From the NCBI GenBank assembly GCA_003545125.1, contig DQCI01000160.1:2008-10478 (forward strand): a stretch of 8,471 nucleotides of DNA, given 5' to 3'. The translations under genes and the position numbers were made by a program. This DNA comes from Paracoccaceae bacterium (lineage in GTDB: Bacteria > Pseudomonadota > Alphaproteobacteria > Rhodobacterales > Rhodobacteraceae). The notes under the pieces were generated by a model. The model was not told where the DNA came from. It searched no databases and saw only the letters and a program-made list of their open reading frames with translations. Each line of letters begins with the position of its first letter. The stretch's first letter is position 1. Positions 1-5,707 of the stretch are shown here, piece by piece.

Positions 1-986
1 CGCCAGTCCAACCACCCCGCACCGAAGTCCAGGAAGGCCCGGAACTTGAGGCCCAGCGTGTCCCAGGCCTCGGCGCGCTGGATCTGCACCCCCTGCGCCG
101 CACTCAGGTAGGCGTAGGAGAGCGCCGCCAGGCGGGCCGGGTCCGCGAACAGGAAGTATTCGCCATCGGCGAGGCGCGGCTCCACCAGGAGCGTCAGGTC
201 GCGGGTGGCGACGTTGGCGTCATCGGTCGTGGTCGGCGTGATCGCGGCCAGGAGCTTTTCTGCAACTGTCTCCATCTCGGGCGGGACCACCAGGAACTTC
301 GGCGCGACGGCGATGGGCTGACCATCGAGCCCCTGGCGCTTCCGCAGCGCCAGGCGACCAGCCGAGAGGCCGGCCTCATCCAGAGCGCCGGCGCCGGTGT
401 TGCCGCGAGACGCGTCGAAGACGGAGGTGCCGTCGCTGAGGACCGGGTTGCCGGTGACGATTTCCACCAGGATCGACGCTTCGGTCTGCGCCGCGGCCTC
501 ACCCAGGGTAGAGGTGAGGTCACCCAGAAGCCCGAGGTCATCGTTGACCAGGAGCTCACGCGAGACATTGAGGCCGCGCGCGAAGGTGCTGAGCTTCATC
601 GTCTCGCCCGTTCCGGCGCGCGAGGTGTGCGTGATCTGACCGTCCTCCGCGAGCGGTTCGAGCTGCCCGGCCTCGCCCAGGCGGATCGCAGTGGACGGTT
701 TGAAGTTGGGCAAGGTCCGCTGCCGGCAGATACGCTTGAGCGAGCTCTCGGCGGCCTTGTAGGTCGCGAGCGCAACGTTGCCGGCGGCGTTGCTGACAAC
801 CAGGGGGAAATCGCTCGTGGTGTGCGCCGCGCGGTGGAACACCTCGTCCGGCGACATGCCCTTCACCGACTGGCCCATGCGGGTGACCGCCTCGCGAGCC
901 ATATCGAGCATCGAAGCCGAGAGATATGGCCGGGCCTCTTCCGGGCACTCGCCGCCGGTCATCTTGCTGGTGAGAGCGTCGGTCAT
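1..986 (-). CDS. Phage major capsid protein (Mu gpT-like/HK97-fold), C-terminus cut by window edge
   Basis: I translated the minus strand from an ATG at 986 and found about 328 codons open to the left edge. The start MTDALTSKMTGGECPEEARP, then SFPLVVSNAAGN-like and PNFKPSTAIRLGE stretches, the segment STFARGLNVSRELLVNDD (about residues 132-149) and the ending KFRAFLDFGAGWLDW match the general pattern of the Mu-like major head subunit family, which forms the capsid shell. Only a short C-terminal piece is probably missing. The ATG overlaps the stop of the protease ORF (ATGA), but the ribosome site before it is weak (GGA only). The same frame stays open upstream to 1070 and gives capsid-linker-like sequence, so this gene may once have been fused to the protease in front of it. 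Family call is from recognised residue patterns, not a search. Confidence 0.8.
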   Translation of the reverse strand, partial: MTDALTSKMTGGECPEEARPYLSASMLDMAREAVTRMGQSVKGMSPDEVFHRAAHTTSDFPLVVSNAAGNVALATYKAAESSLKRICRQRTLPNFKPSTAIRLGEAGQLEPLAEDGQITHTSRAGTGETMKLSTFARGLNVSRELLVNDDLGLLGDLTSTLGEAAAQTEASILVEIVTGNPVLSDGTSVFDASRGNTGAGALDEAGLSAGRLALRKRQGLDGQPIAVAPKFLVVPPEMETVAEKLLAAITPTTTDDANVATRDLTLLVEPRLADGEYFLFADPARLAALSYAYLSAAQGVQIQRAEAWDTLGLKFRAFLDFGAGWLDW

Positions 987-2062
987 GCGTTTCCGGTTGG
1001 CGGCCGGATCGTCACCGCCGCCGCCATGAACCCGGATACGCGGGGTCTGGCGGCTGCCTCCTGCGTGGCGTCAAGGATCGCCGCCTTGGCCTCCACGAGG
1101 GTGGCGCCGTCGTCAATGAGGTCGTCGGCCGTCTCGGCGTCGAGGCCGAAGGCGCGGACCAGGGTGCGGAACTCGGCACGATGGGCGCGCTCGGCATCCT
1201 GGCGGGTCTGCCCGACGTTCGGGGTGGTTTGCCGGTTCTGCCCGGCGTCGGTTTCGATTGCCTCAGGTATCGTCTTTCCTTTCGTGTTGCGGAGCCGGGC
1301 CGAAGGATCGGCCGGAGTGCTGGTCAAGGTCACCTCAGAGAGGGACCATTCGGCCGCGGTCTTGGTGCGGCCTCCGGGGGCAGTGGCGGCGCGCCAAGCG
1401 GCGACCGTGTAACCGATAGAAACTCCACTGAGAGAGCCGTCAGAGATGCGCTCAACCGCCCACTTGGCGTCTTGCGCACCGGTGATGCGCAGAAGGGCGA
1501 TCACGGCACCGCCTTCGATCCAGGCCCGCTCCACACGGCCCAGGACGTCGCGACCGCTGTCGGTCCTGTGACTGTCGATCACGGCGAGGCCTTCGGCGCT
1601 GGCGAGGTCGAGCCCGTTGGCGTCGAGGATTTCGAGGTATTCGCCGCGATCATCGAGGCGGCGGACGGGCGCGGGGCTCGCGATCACCGCTTCGACCGTC
1701 CGGGCCTCAGCGTTCCAGGTGGAAGGCCGGGTCGCCGCGCTGCGCTGCATGATGGTCTCGGTCGGCAGAAGGGCGAGGATCGGCGCGGGGTCGTTCGCCA
1801 CAAAACTCGCCAGCGCGCCTGTCAGGAGGGTGGTGAAACCGACCCTCACCGGTTTGACCAACGTCACCCGCTCGATTTCGGGATCACCCAAGGCGTCGGC
1901 AATCTCACGCTGGAACGGCCACAGCCGCACGGCGCCGGGAAGAGCGCTGACGCCTTCGGGAAGGAACACGTTGCGCTCAATCCAATCGCACAGGGGAAGC
2001 CGCAGGGGAGGCCGCAGAGACGCCAGAGCAGCCGAGCGAACGCGGGCCAGGGTGTCACCCAT
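983..2062 (-). CDS. Chimera: truncated terminase large subunit (GpA type) fused in frame to prohead protease
   Basis: 359 residues from the ATG at 2062. GGAGG at 2072-2076 lies 9 nt before that ATG, while a TTG at 2071 abuts the GGAGG and cannot use it. Residues 1 to about 102 look like the N-terminus of a GpA-type terminase ATPase: DWIERNVFLPEG, LWPFQREIADALGDP and the Walker-A-like KPVRVGFT (about 70-77). The ATPase then stops before any Walker B motif, and the nuclease domain is absent. From M105 (codon at 1748-1750) the protein is a prohead protease of the HK97/S78 type, which trims capsid subunits and scaffold during head assembly. Likely catalytic residues are H165 (in IDSHRTD), S215 (in SGVSIGYT) and E243 (in WSLSEVTL). 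A missing terminase C-terminus means it cannot package DNA; the protease part could still be made, perhaps from M105. It overlaps the terminase small subunit gene by 8 nt. Confidence 0.75.
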   Translation of the reverse strand: MGDTLARVRSAALASLRPPLRLPLCDWIERNVFLPEGVSALPGAVRLWPFQREIADALGDPEIERVTLVKPVRVGFTTLLTGALASFVANDPAPILALLPTETIMQRSAATRPSTWNAEARTVEAVIASPAPVRRLDDRGEYLEILDANGLDLASAEGLAVIDSHRTDSGRDVLGRVERAWIEGGAVIALLRITGAQDAKWAVERISDGSLSGVSIGYTVAAWRAATAPGGRTKTAAEWSLSEVTLTSTPADPSARLRNTKGKTIPEAIETDAGQNRQTTPNVGQTRQDAERAHRAEFRTLVRAFGLDAETADDLIDDGATLVEAKAAILDATQEAAARPRVSGFMAAAVTIRPPTGNA

Positions 2063-2504
2063 CGTCGGCAACCTCCGCTAGGACCGCCCGAAGCTCAGCG
2101 TCGACCACCGCCGCGTCACCCGCAGAAAGGTGCGGACGCCGTTGGCGGACCCGCGACGGCGCTGCGAGCACCTTGGCCCGGACCTGGCGCAGAACGTCGC
2201 TCCAAGCCCGCTCTACCGCATCCGCCTCCACGAGCTCGCCGCGAAGTGCCGCGGCTTTGAGCACCGCCTCGTCGGCCTTCGCCTTCGCCAGCCTGGCGCG
2301 TTCGGCCGTGAGGTCGATATCGGCTTCACCGCCGCGCGCCGCCGCGATGGTCCGCAGGTGGCGGACGTACTTCGCAATCGAGGCGATCCGGTATTGCCCG
2401 CGGCCTTCCTCTTCGAGAAGCCCACGCGCGGCCAGGTCGCTCGCTTTCCGGCGGGGCAGGTCCAGGAGCGCGCCCATCTCATCGGGTTTCACAAGATCAT
2501 CCAT
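2055..2504 (-). CDS. Phage terminase small subunit (Nu1-like DNA-recognition protein)
   Basis: 149 residues from the ATG at 2504; a GTG directly before it at 2507 is an alternative start, and AAGGGG a few bases upstream serves either. Residues about 1-50 (VKPDEMGALLDLPRRKASDL, then GQYRIASIAKYVRHLR) look like a winged helix-turn-helix as in Nu1-type small terminase subunits. The middle is a charged helical stretch (LTAERARLAKAKADEA) and the C-terminal part has VERAWSDVLRQVRAKVLAAP. The small subunit recognises the packaging site on phage DNA and recruits the large subunit. Its place directly before the terminase/protease chimera fits the usual head-gene order. The reading frame looks intact, unlike its neighbours, but its partner large subunit is truncated. 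Confidence 0.72.
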   Translation of the reverse strand: MDDLVKPDEMGALLDLPRRKASDLAARGLLEEEGRGQYRIASIAKYVRHLRTIAAARGGEADIDLTAERARLAKAKADEAVLKAAALRGELVEADAVERAWSDVLRQVRAKVLAAPSRVRQRRPHLSAGDAAVVDAELRAVLAEVADDG

Positions 2505-2576
2505 CACTCAGGACCCCTTGTTGCGGACTTGAAAAAGAGGGACGTTTCGGGAGCGGCGACCCGCAACACGCCCGCG

Positions 2577-2912
2577 TCAGGAAGGACCCGAAGCGGCCAG
2601 GAGCGGCGCTCTGACGGCCGTCCCGGTCTCAGCCATGTCGGTGCGGCTCAGAAGCGCCGAGCGGCTGAGCGGTGCGTTCGGTTCGCCGTCTGCGGCGCTG
2701 CGTCCAGGCGCATGGTCGGCCTCTTCGGTGACCCTGAGCTTGCGCCCCTCGGAGATGTCGCGCCGGTCGAGGCCGAGCTCTTCCGTGGTCGGGGCAGTGT
2801 CTTCGCCTTGGACACTGGCATGCTGGTTTCCGCGGTTGCCCCCGTTCCTCGCTACCTCCCCGCGATCCTGCGCCGCCTCGTACTCTTCGGCAGGGGTGAA
2901 GGTTGTGCTCAA
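2577..2912 (-). CDS. Small phage/element protein of unknown function
   Basis: 111 residues, acidic and polar, with no membrane segment. The start is uncertain: the only candidate in frame is TTG at 2912, directly after the stop of the RepA-like gene, and no clear ribosome site precedes it. The segment EEYEAAQDRGEVARNGG followed by TTEELGLDRRDISEGRKLR resembles a pattern I know from small proteins in phages and plasmids near replication genes (a D-RGE region, then a LGL-x-x-x-DI-x-EARK-IRD region). The C-terminal half is shorter and less regular than that pattern, so it may be truncated. Position between the ATPase and the terminase suggests a role in element replication or regulation, but this is inference. 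I do not recognise a defined function. Confidence 0.45.
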   Translation of the reverse strand: MSTTFTPAEEYEAAQDRGEVARNGGNRGNQHASVQGEDTAPTTEELGLDRRDISEGRKLRVTEEADHAPGRSAADGEPNAPLSRSALLSRTDMAETGTAVRAPLLAASGPS

Positions 2913-2913
2913 A

Positions 2914-4083
2914 TCACCGGGAAAAAGTTGCGGCTCGGTCTGTCAGATGCGTTGCCCGTTGTCGTTGCCAACGTTGCCGCCCCCCGTAGGGGGGCAACGC
3001 TTGGCAACGTTCATCAAAAAAAACCCTCCAAACGAAGCCATCCACAATGCGGACAGTTTCGTGCTCGTGCGAGGACTTAGAAACCTTCAGGAAGGCGGCT
3101 CGGAACGAGCTTTCAGCGTTGCCTGTGCTGAGATTGTGGCGCCCGCAATACTCGCGCCGGCGTTCCACGGACACAAGGCAACGGTTCGGGGGGAACATGT
3201 CGCCAAGTTTCTTCCCTCCGTGGTGGGCCAGAGCGTCGCTGAGGGCCTGCATCGCGATCTTCTGTTGACCCGTCAACTTCGGCTTTTTGGCCACCGGGTC
3301 GGTCGGTTCCACGACCGCCGAAGTGACCGGATCGTCGTCTTCACCAACCCCGAGCTCCACGTCGTTGAGGCGGTAGGTGAAGGCGTCGCCCAGGGCCATG
3401 TCCCGCTGCTTTTTCGGCTCAGAGGTCATGACGCCCTCAGAGCGGGTGAGCTCAATCTCGGTATCCACCGCCCCGCGAAGCGACGAAGACCCACGTGCAC
3501 CTTTAGTGCTGTCCTTCCCGACGTGGTGAATGAGCATGACGTGAGCCCCGGTCTTGGTCCGGATCTGGTCAATAGCCCGGATCACCCTGCCCATATCCTG
3601 AGCCGAGTTTTCGTCACCCGTGCCCATGCTGCGAGCCAAAGTGTCGATCACGATCAGCGGGGGCTGCACGTCCGCCAGCGCCGCAACCAGCGCCTCAGGC
3701 TCGCGAGGCTGAGACAGATCCAGGGTCACGGGCAACAGGAAGAATTCCGCAGCCTCGATCAACTCCGGGTCTTTGACGCCCACGGCGGCGAGGCGGTTGC
3801 GAATACCGCGCCCGCCCTCCGCTGCGACATAGACCACCGGCCCAGCCGGGTCGGCCACCCGGTTCCCGCGCCACGCGTGCCCGGCGGCGACGTGAAGCGC
3901 CAGGTCCGGGGCGAGGAAGGTTTTCCCCACGGTGCTCTCCCCGTACAGCACGGAGAGCGCCCCCCGGTCGATCCAGCCCTTCACCAGATAGCGGGACGCC
4001 AGAACAGGATGGATGGCGCCCACGGGCCGCGGAGCGTCCTTCAGGTCGGTGGTCCGGGTATGCTGTTCGGGCGCCCGGTTCAT
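2914..4083 (-). CDS. RepA-like RecA/AAA_25-family ATPase (putative element replication helicase)
   Basis: 389 residues from the ATG at 4083. Walker A is GESTVGKTF (48-56), Walker B is LIVID (143-147), and HHVGKD (186-191) followed by KGARGSSSLRG matches the RepA/AAA_25 ATPase family, whose plasmid members are hexameric replicative helicases. Residues about 270-355 (QQKIAMQALSDAL, ESSFRAAFLKV, VDGFVWRV) form a C-terminal domain likely to be winged-helix. I prefer the 4083 start because it overlaps the stop of the small upstream ORF as ATGA and gives the usual short stretch before the conserved HPVLASRYLVKGW. In-frame ATG at 4182 and TTG at 4203 would add 33 or 40 residues of arginine/proline-rich sequence. 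The last 33 residues (DERCQALPPYGG onward) are translated from a T8 tract and a GC-rich repeat region and look non-native. Confidence 0.75.
   Translation of the reverse strand: MNRAPEQHTRTTDLKDAPRPVGAIHPVLASRYLVKGWIDRGALSVLYGESTVGKTFLAPDLALHVAAGHAWRGNRVADPAGPVVYVAAEGGRGIRNRLAAVGVKDPELIEAAEFFLLPVTLDLSQPREPEALVAALADVQPPLIVIDTLARSMGTGDENSAQDMGRVIRAIDQIRTKTGAHVMLIHHVGKDSTKGARGSSSLRGAVDTEIELTRSEGVMTSEPKKQRDMALGDAFTYRLNDVELGVGEDDDPVTSAVVEPTDPVAKKPKLTGQQKIAMQALSDALAHHGGKKLGDMFPPNRCLVSVERRREYCGRHNLSTGNAESSFRAAFLKVSKSSHEHETVRIVDGFVWRVFFDERCQALPPYGGRQRWQRQRATHLTDRAATFSR
2950..3009. repeat. Five CGTTGCC/GGCAACG copies around a C6-GTA-G6 hairpin
   Basis: CGTTGCC occurs on the plus strand at 2950-2956, 2963-2969 and 2972-2978, and its complement GGCAACG at 2993-2999 and 3003-3009. 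Between them is a perfect stem of six C (2980-2985), a GTA loop and six G (2989-2994). AACGTTGCC at 2970-2978 is an exact inverted match to GGCAACGTT at 3003-3011. The cluster lies inside the last codons of the RepA-like gene. It could be an iteron-type binding site, an mRNA hairpin or a terminator lacking a T tract after it; the sequence alone does not decide. Confidence 0.6.
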
Positions 4084-4175
4084 CTCCGCATAGGCTTCAT
4101 TCGGCAGGGCGGCGGGCAGCCGTCGTCCGCGGCTTGGTTGCGGCGGTGCTTCGACATGTCGGTGATCGCGTTCAT
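4080..4175 (-). CDS. Possible 31-residue coupled small ORF between two phage genes
   Basis: This ORF begins MNAITDMSKHRRNQ and ends KPMRR. GGAGG (complement of 4184-4188) sits exactly 8 nt before its ATG, the best ribosome site in this region. Its ATG overlaps the TGA that ends the alternative tail of the upstream gene (4172-4174), and its own TGA overlaps the ATG of the RepA-like gene at 4083. Two successive ATGA overlaps suggest a translationally coupled series. The protein is too short for a fold; it may be the N-terminal remnant of a small basic or helix-turn-helix protein, which I cannot confirm. Confidence 0.35.
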   Translation of the reverse strand: MNAITDMSKHRRNQAADDGCPPPCRMKPMRR

Positions 4176-4199
4176 TCCGCATCCCTCCCCCGCGCCCAC

Positions 4200-4502
4200 T
4201 CAAGGAAAGCCGCGCGGTCGCGTTCGTTGCACGCTTCGAAATTGGCTACCAAAGATGCTTTGCGCCAGCGACGCGGCAAGGAGCCTGGCCTCGCTCATGA
4301 ACTGCTGTTCCAGCAGCGGCAGCGGGTCCCGGAAGCAGTCGAGGAAGCTGGCCGCGATGTTTTGCGCGTTCTTTAGGGGAAGTGCGCGAAGCACGGTGAT
4401 GATCAGCGCCTCGAGCTCCCCGACGCTGAGCCGCGCTGCCCAGATCGCCCGAACCAATTGCCACCCGTCTACCGTCTTCAGGGTAACGCCATAGGCCAGC
4501 AT
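4200..4502 (-). CDS. Small conserved-type phage protein, probably frameshifted near its 3' end
   Basis: 100 residues from the ATG at 4502. The core (TVDGWQLVRAIWAARLSVGE, then LEALIITVLRALP and SEARLLAASLA) is a helical, leucine/alanine-rich sequence of the sort seen in small proteins of Rhodobacterales prophages next to a RepA-like ATPase; function unknown. After SLA the frame runs into QSIFGSQFRSVQRTRPRGFP, unlike the rest. In the next frame the DNA encodes RKASLVANFEACNERD followed by RAAFLEWARGRDAE and a TGA at 4172-4174, a far more protein-like end. A one- or two-base lesion near 4262-4268 would explain this. Upstream of the ATG, the same frame remains open to 4655 without a start codon (DPFAALEQFADPVIRSPK directly before M), so the N-terminus may also be incomplete. 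No ribosome site is visible at 4502. Confidence 0.5.
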   Translation of the reverse strand: MLAYGVTLKTVDGWQLVRAIWAARLSVGELEALIITVLRALPLKNAQNIAASFLDCFRDPLPLLEQQFMSEARLLAASLAQSIFGSQFRSVQRTRPRGFP

Positions 4503-4870
4503 TTTCGGCGAACGAATAACCGGGTCGGCGAACTGCTCAAGGGCTGCGAAGGGGTCTGAATTTGTGGAATTGTTTTCGCGAAGAGCCTCTTGAGGTTCTT
4601 CGGTAAGGGAAGATTTGGCGCCCTGTCCCCTCGCCCGGGGCGCGGCGTCGCCTTTTCAGGGTCGGGCGGGTGTTTCGAGTTGGAACCGCCCCCTGCAAGC
4701 TCTTGATCTTGCATAACCGGGTGATTTGGAACTTTTTCCGGTAACCCCTTGTCAGAATTCGTTTCGCCCCCTTCTGCCGGGGTCGCCAGCGCTCCCCGAG
4801 TAGCCGTAAATGCCCGCAGGATCCGTCCGTTCTGGCGGTTTCGAGGGCGGTTCTTCAGGATGCCGGACAA
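4478..4870 (-). CDS. Doubtful hypothetical ORF at the upstream end of the phage module
   Basis: 130 codons from a TTG at 4870, with no ribosome site; the start lies 8 nt from the terminator palindrome. The translation is rich in proline, arginine, glycine and lysine and has no recognisable domain. Its last third (from about 4655) overlaps a different minus-strand frame that looks more like real protein and continues into the 4200-4502 gene. It could be the 5' part of that gene, separated by a frameshift at the GAAAAGG run near 4652-4658, or simply non-coding. Listed so that the stretch 4503-4878 is not left undescribed; no better gene is visible there on either strand. Confidence 0.2.
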   Translation of the reverse strand: MSGILKNRPRNRQNGRILRAFTATRGALATPAEGGETNSDKGLPEKVPNHPVMQDQELAGGGSNSKHPPDPEKATPRPGRGDRAPNLPLPKNLKRLFAKTIPQIQTPSQPLSSSPTRLFVRRKCWPMALP

Positions 4871-4878
4871 ATGGACAA

Positions 4879-4902
4879 GGCGCCGTCGGATCCGACGGCG
4901 CC
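4879..4902. terminator. Perfect 24-bp palindrome, bidirectional terminator candidate after frcA
   Basis: The two 12-base arms are GGCGCCGTCGGA and TCCGACGGCGCC, an exact inverted repeat. On the plus side it is followed by TGTTTTGCTTTG; on the minus side, the direction of frcA, it is followed by TTGTCCATTTGT. It begins 19 bases past the frcA stop, so it most likely ends the frcBCA transcript. It also marks the border between the sugar operon and the phage remnant. Confidence 0.65.
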
Positions 4903-4921
4903 TGTTTTGCTTTGTGCCGGA

Positions 4922-5707
4922 TCAGGCCGCTTCCTGGGCCGGCGCCTCCTTTGCGCCGGTCATGAATGCGACCGCATCGGACATCGTGTAGTCCTTCGGG
5001 CTGATCGTGCAGAGCCGTTCGCCGAGGCGGTGAACGTGGATGCGGTCGGCAACCTCGAACACATGCGGCATGTTGTGCGAGATCAGCACCACCGGCATGC
5101 CGCGGTCGCGCACCTGCTGGATGAGCTCGAGCACCTTGCGGCTTTCCTTCACCCCGAGCGCGGCGGTCGGTTCGTCGAGGATGATCACCTTCGAGCCGAA
5201 CGCCGCAGCCCGTGCCACCGCCACACCCTGGCGCTGGCCGCCCGACAACGTCTCGACCGACTGGGCGATGTTCTGGATCGTCATGAGCCCCAGCTCGGTG
5301 AGTTTCTCGCGCGCGAAACGGTTCATCGCCGGGCGGTCGAGCTGTTTCAAGATCGTGCCCAGAGGCCCTTTCTTGCGCAGCTCCCGGCCCATGAAAATGT
5401 TGTCGGCGATCGACAGTGCGGGCGAGAGTGCGAGGGTCTGATAGACCGTTTCGATCCCCTGCTTGCGCGCGTCGAGCGGCGTGGAGAACGCCACTTCGTC
5501 GCCGTCGAGCCAGACCTTGCCGCTGTCGGGCCGGATCGCGCCCGACAGCGACTTGATCATCACCGACTTGCCCGCGCCGTTGTCGCCGATCACGGCCAGC
5601 ACTTCGCCGGGGTAGAGATCGAAATCGGCGTTGTTGAGGGCGATGACCTTGCCAAAGCGTTTGACGAGGCCCCGGGCCTTGAGAATGGGTTCCATAGCTT
5701 TCGTCAT
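4922..5707 (-). CDS. frcA: Fructose-type sugar ABC transporter ATP-binding protein FrcA
   Basis: 261 residues from the ATG at 5707, chosen because it overlaps the frcC stop (ATGA); a GTG at 5728 would add seven residues. It is a single-domain ABC ATPase that drives sugar import at the inner face of the cytoplasmic membrane. Visible motifs: Walker A GDNGAGKS (41-48), Q-loop Q90 (in ETVYQTLALSPALSIADN), signature LSGGQRQG (154-161), Walker B VIILDEP (174-180), switch H211 in LISHNMPHVFEVADR, and the ending KDYTMSDAVAFMTGAKE. This closely matches Sinorhizobium FrcA as I recall it. Unlike RbsA or XylG it has one ATPase domain, as usual for Frc. The residue after the Walker A serine is valine rather than the more usual threonine or serine. 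It is the last gene of the operon. Confidence 0.93.
   Translation of the reverse strand: MTKAMEPILKARGLVKRFGKVIALNNADFDLYPGEVLAVIGDNGAGKSVMIKSLSGAIRPDSGKVWLDGDEVAFSTPLDARKQGIETVYQTLALSPALSIADNIFMGRELRKKGPLGTILKQLDRPAMNRFAREKLTELGLMTIQNIAQSVETLSGGQRQGVAVARAAAFGSKVIILDEPTAALGVKESRKVLELIQQVRDRGMPVVLISHNMPHVFEVADRIHVHRLGERLCTISPKDYTMSDAVAFMTGAKEAPAQEAA

Noticed and set aside
194..948. Minus-strand frames at 194-568 and 556-948
   Set aside because: They are out-of-frame shadows of the capsid gene, which reads continuously from 986 to the left edge.
983..2260. Plus-strand frames at 1181-2260 and 2130-3080
   Set aside because: They lie opposite the protease chimera, terminase small subunit and neighbours, which have real motifs on the minus strand.
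2646..2670. GCTCAG/CTGAGC inverted repeat, and GTTGCGG/CCGCAAC at 2520-2567
   Set aside because: Short arms with long loops in GC-rich DNA; expected by chance.
2635..4494. 619-codon plus-strand open frame
   Set aside because: It runs antisense to the RepA-like ATPase and neighbours, has no domain sense, and is a frame shadow of GC-rich coding DNA.
4861..4921. TGCCGGA direct repeat as an attachment site
   Set aside because: Seven bases only, no integrase or tRNA gene in view, and both copies lie within 60 bases around a terminator, so it is not supported as an att pair.
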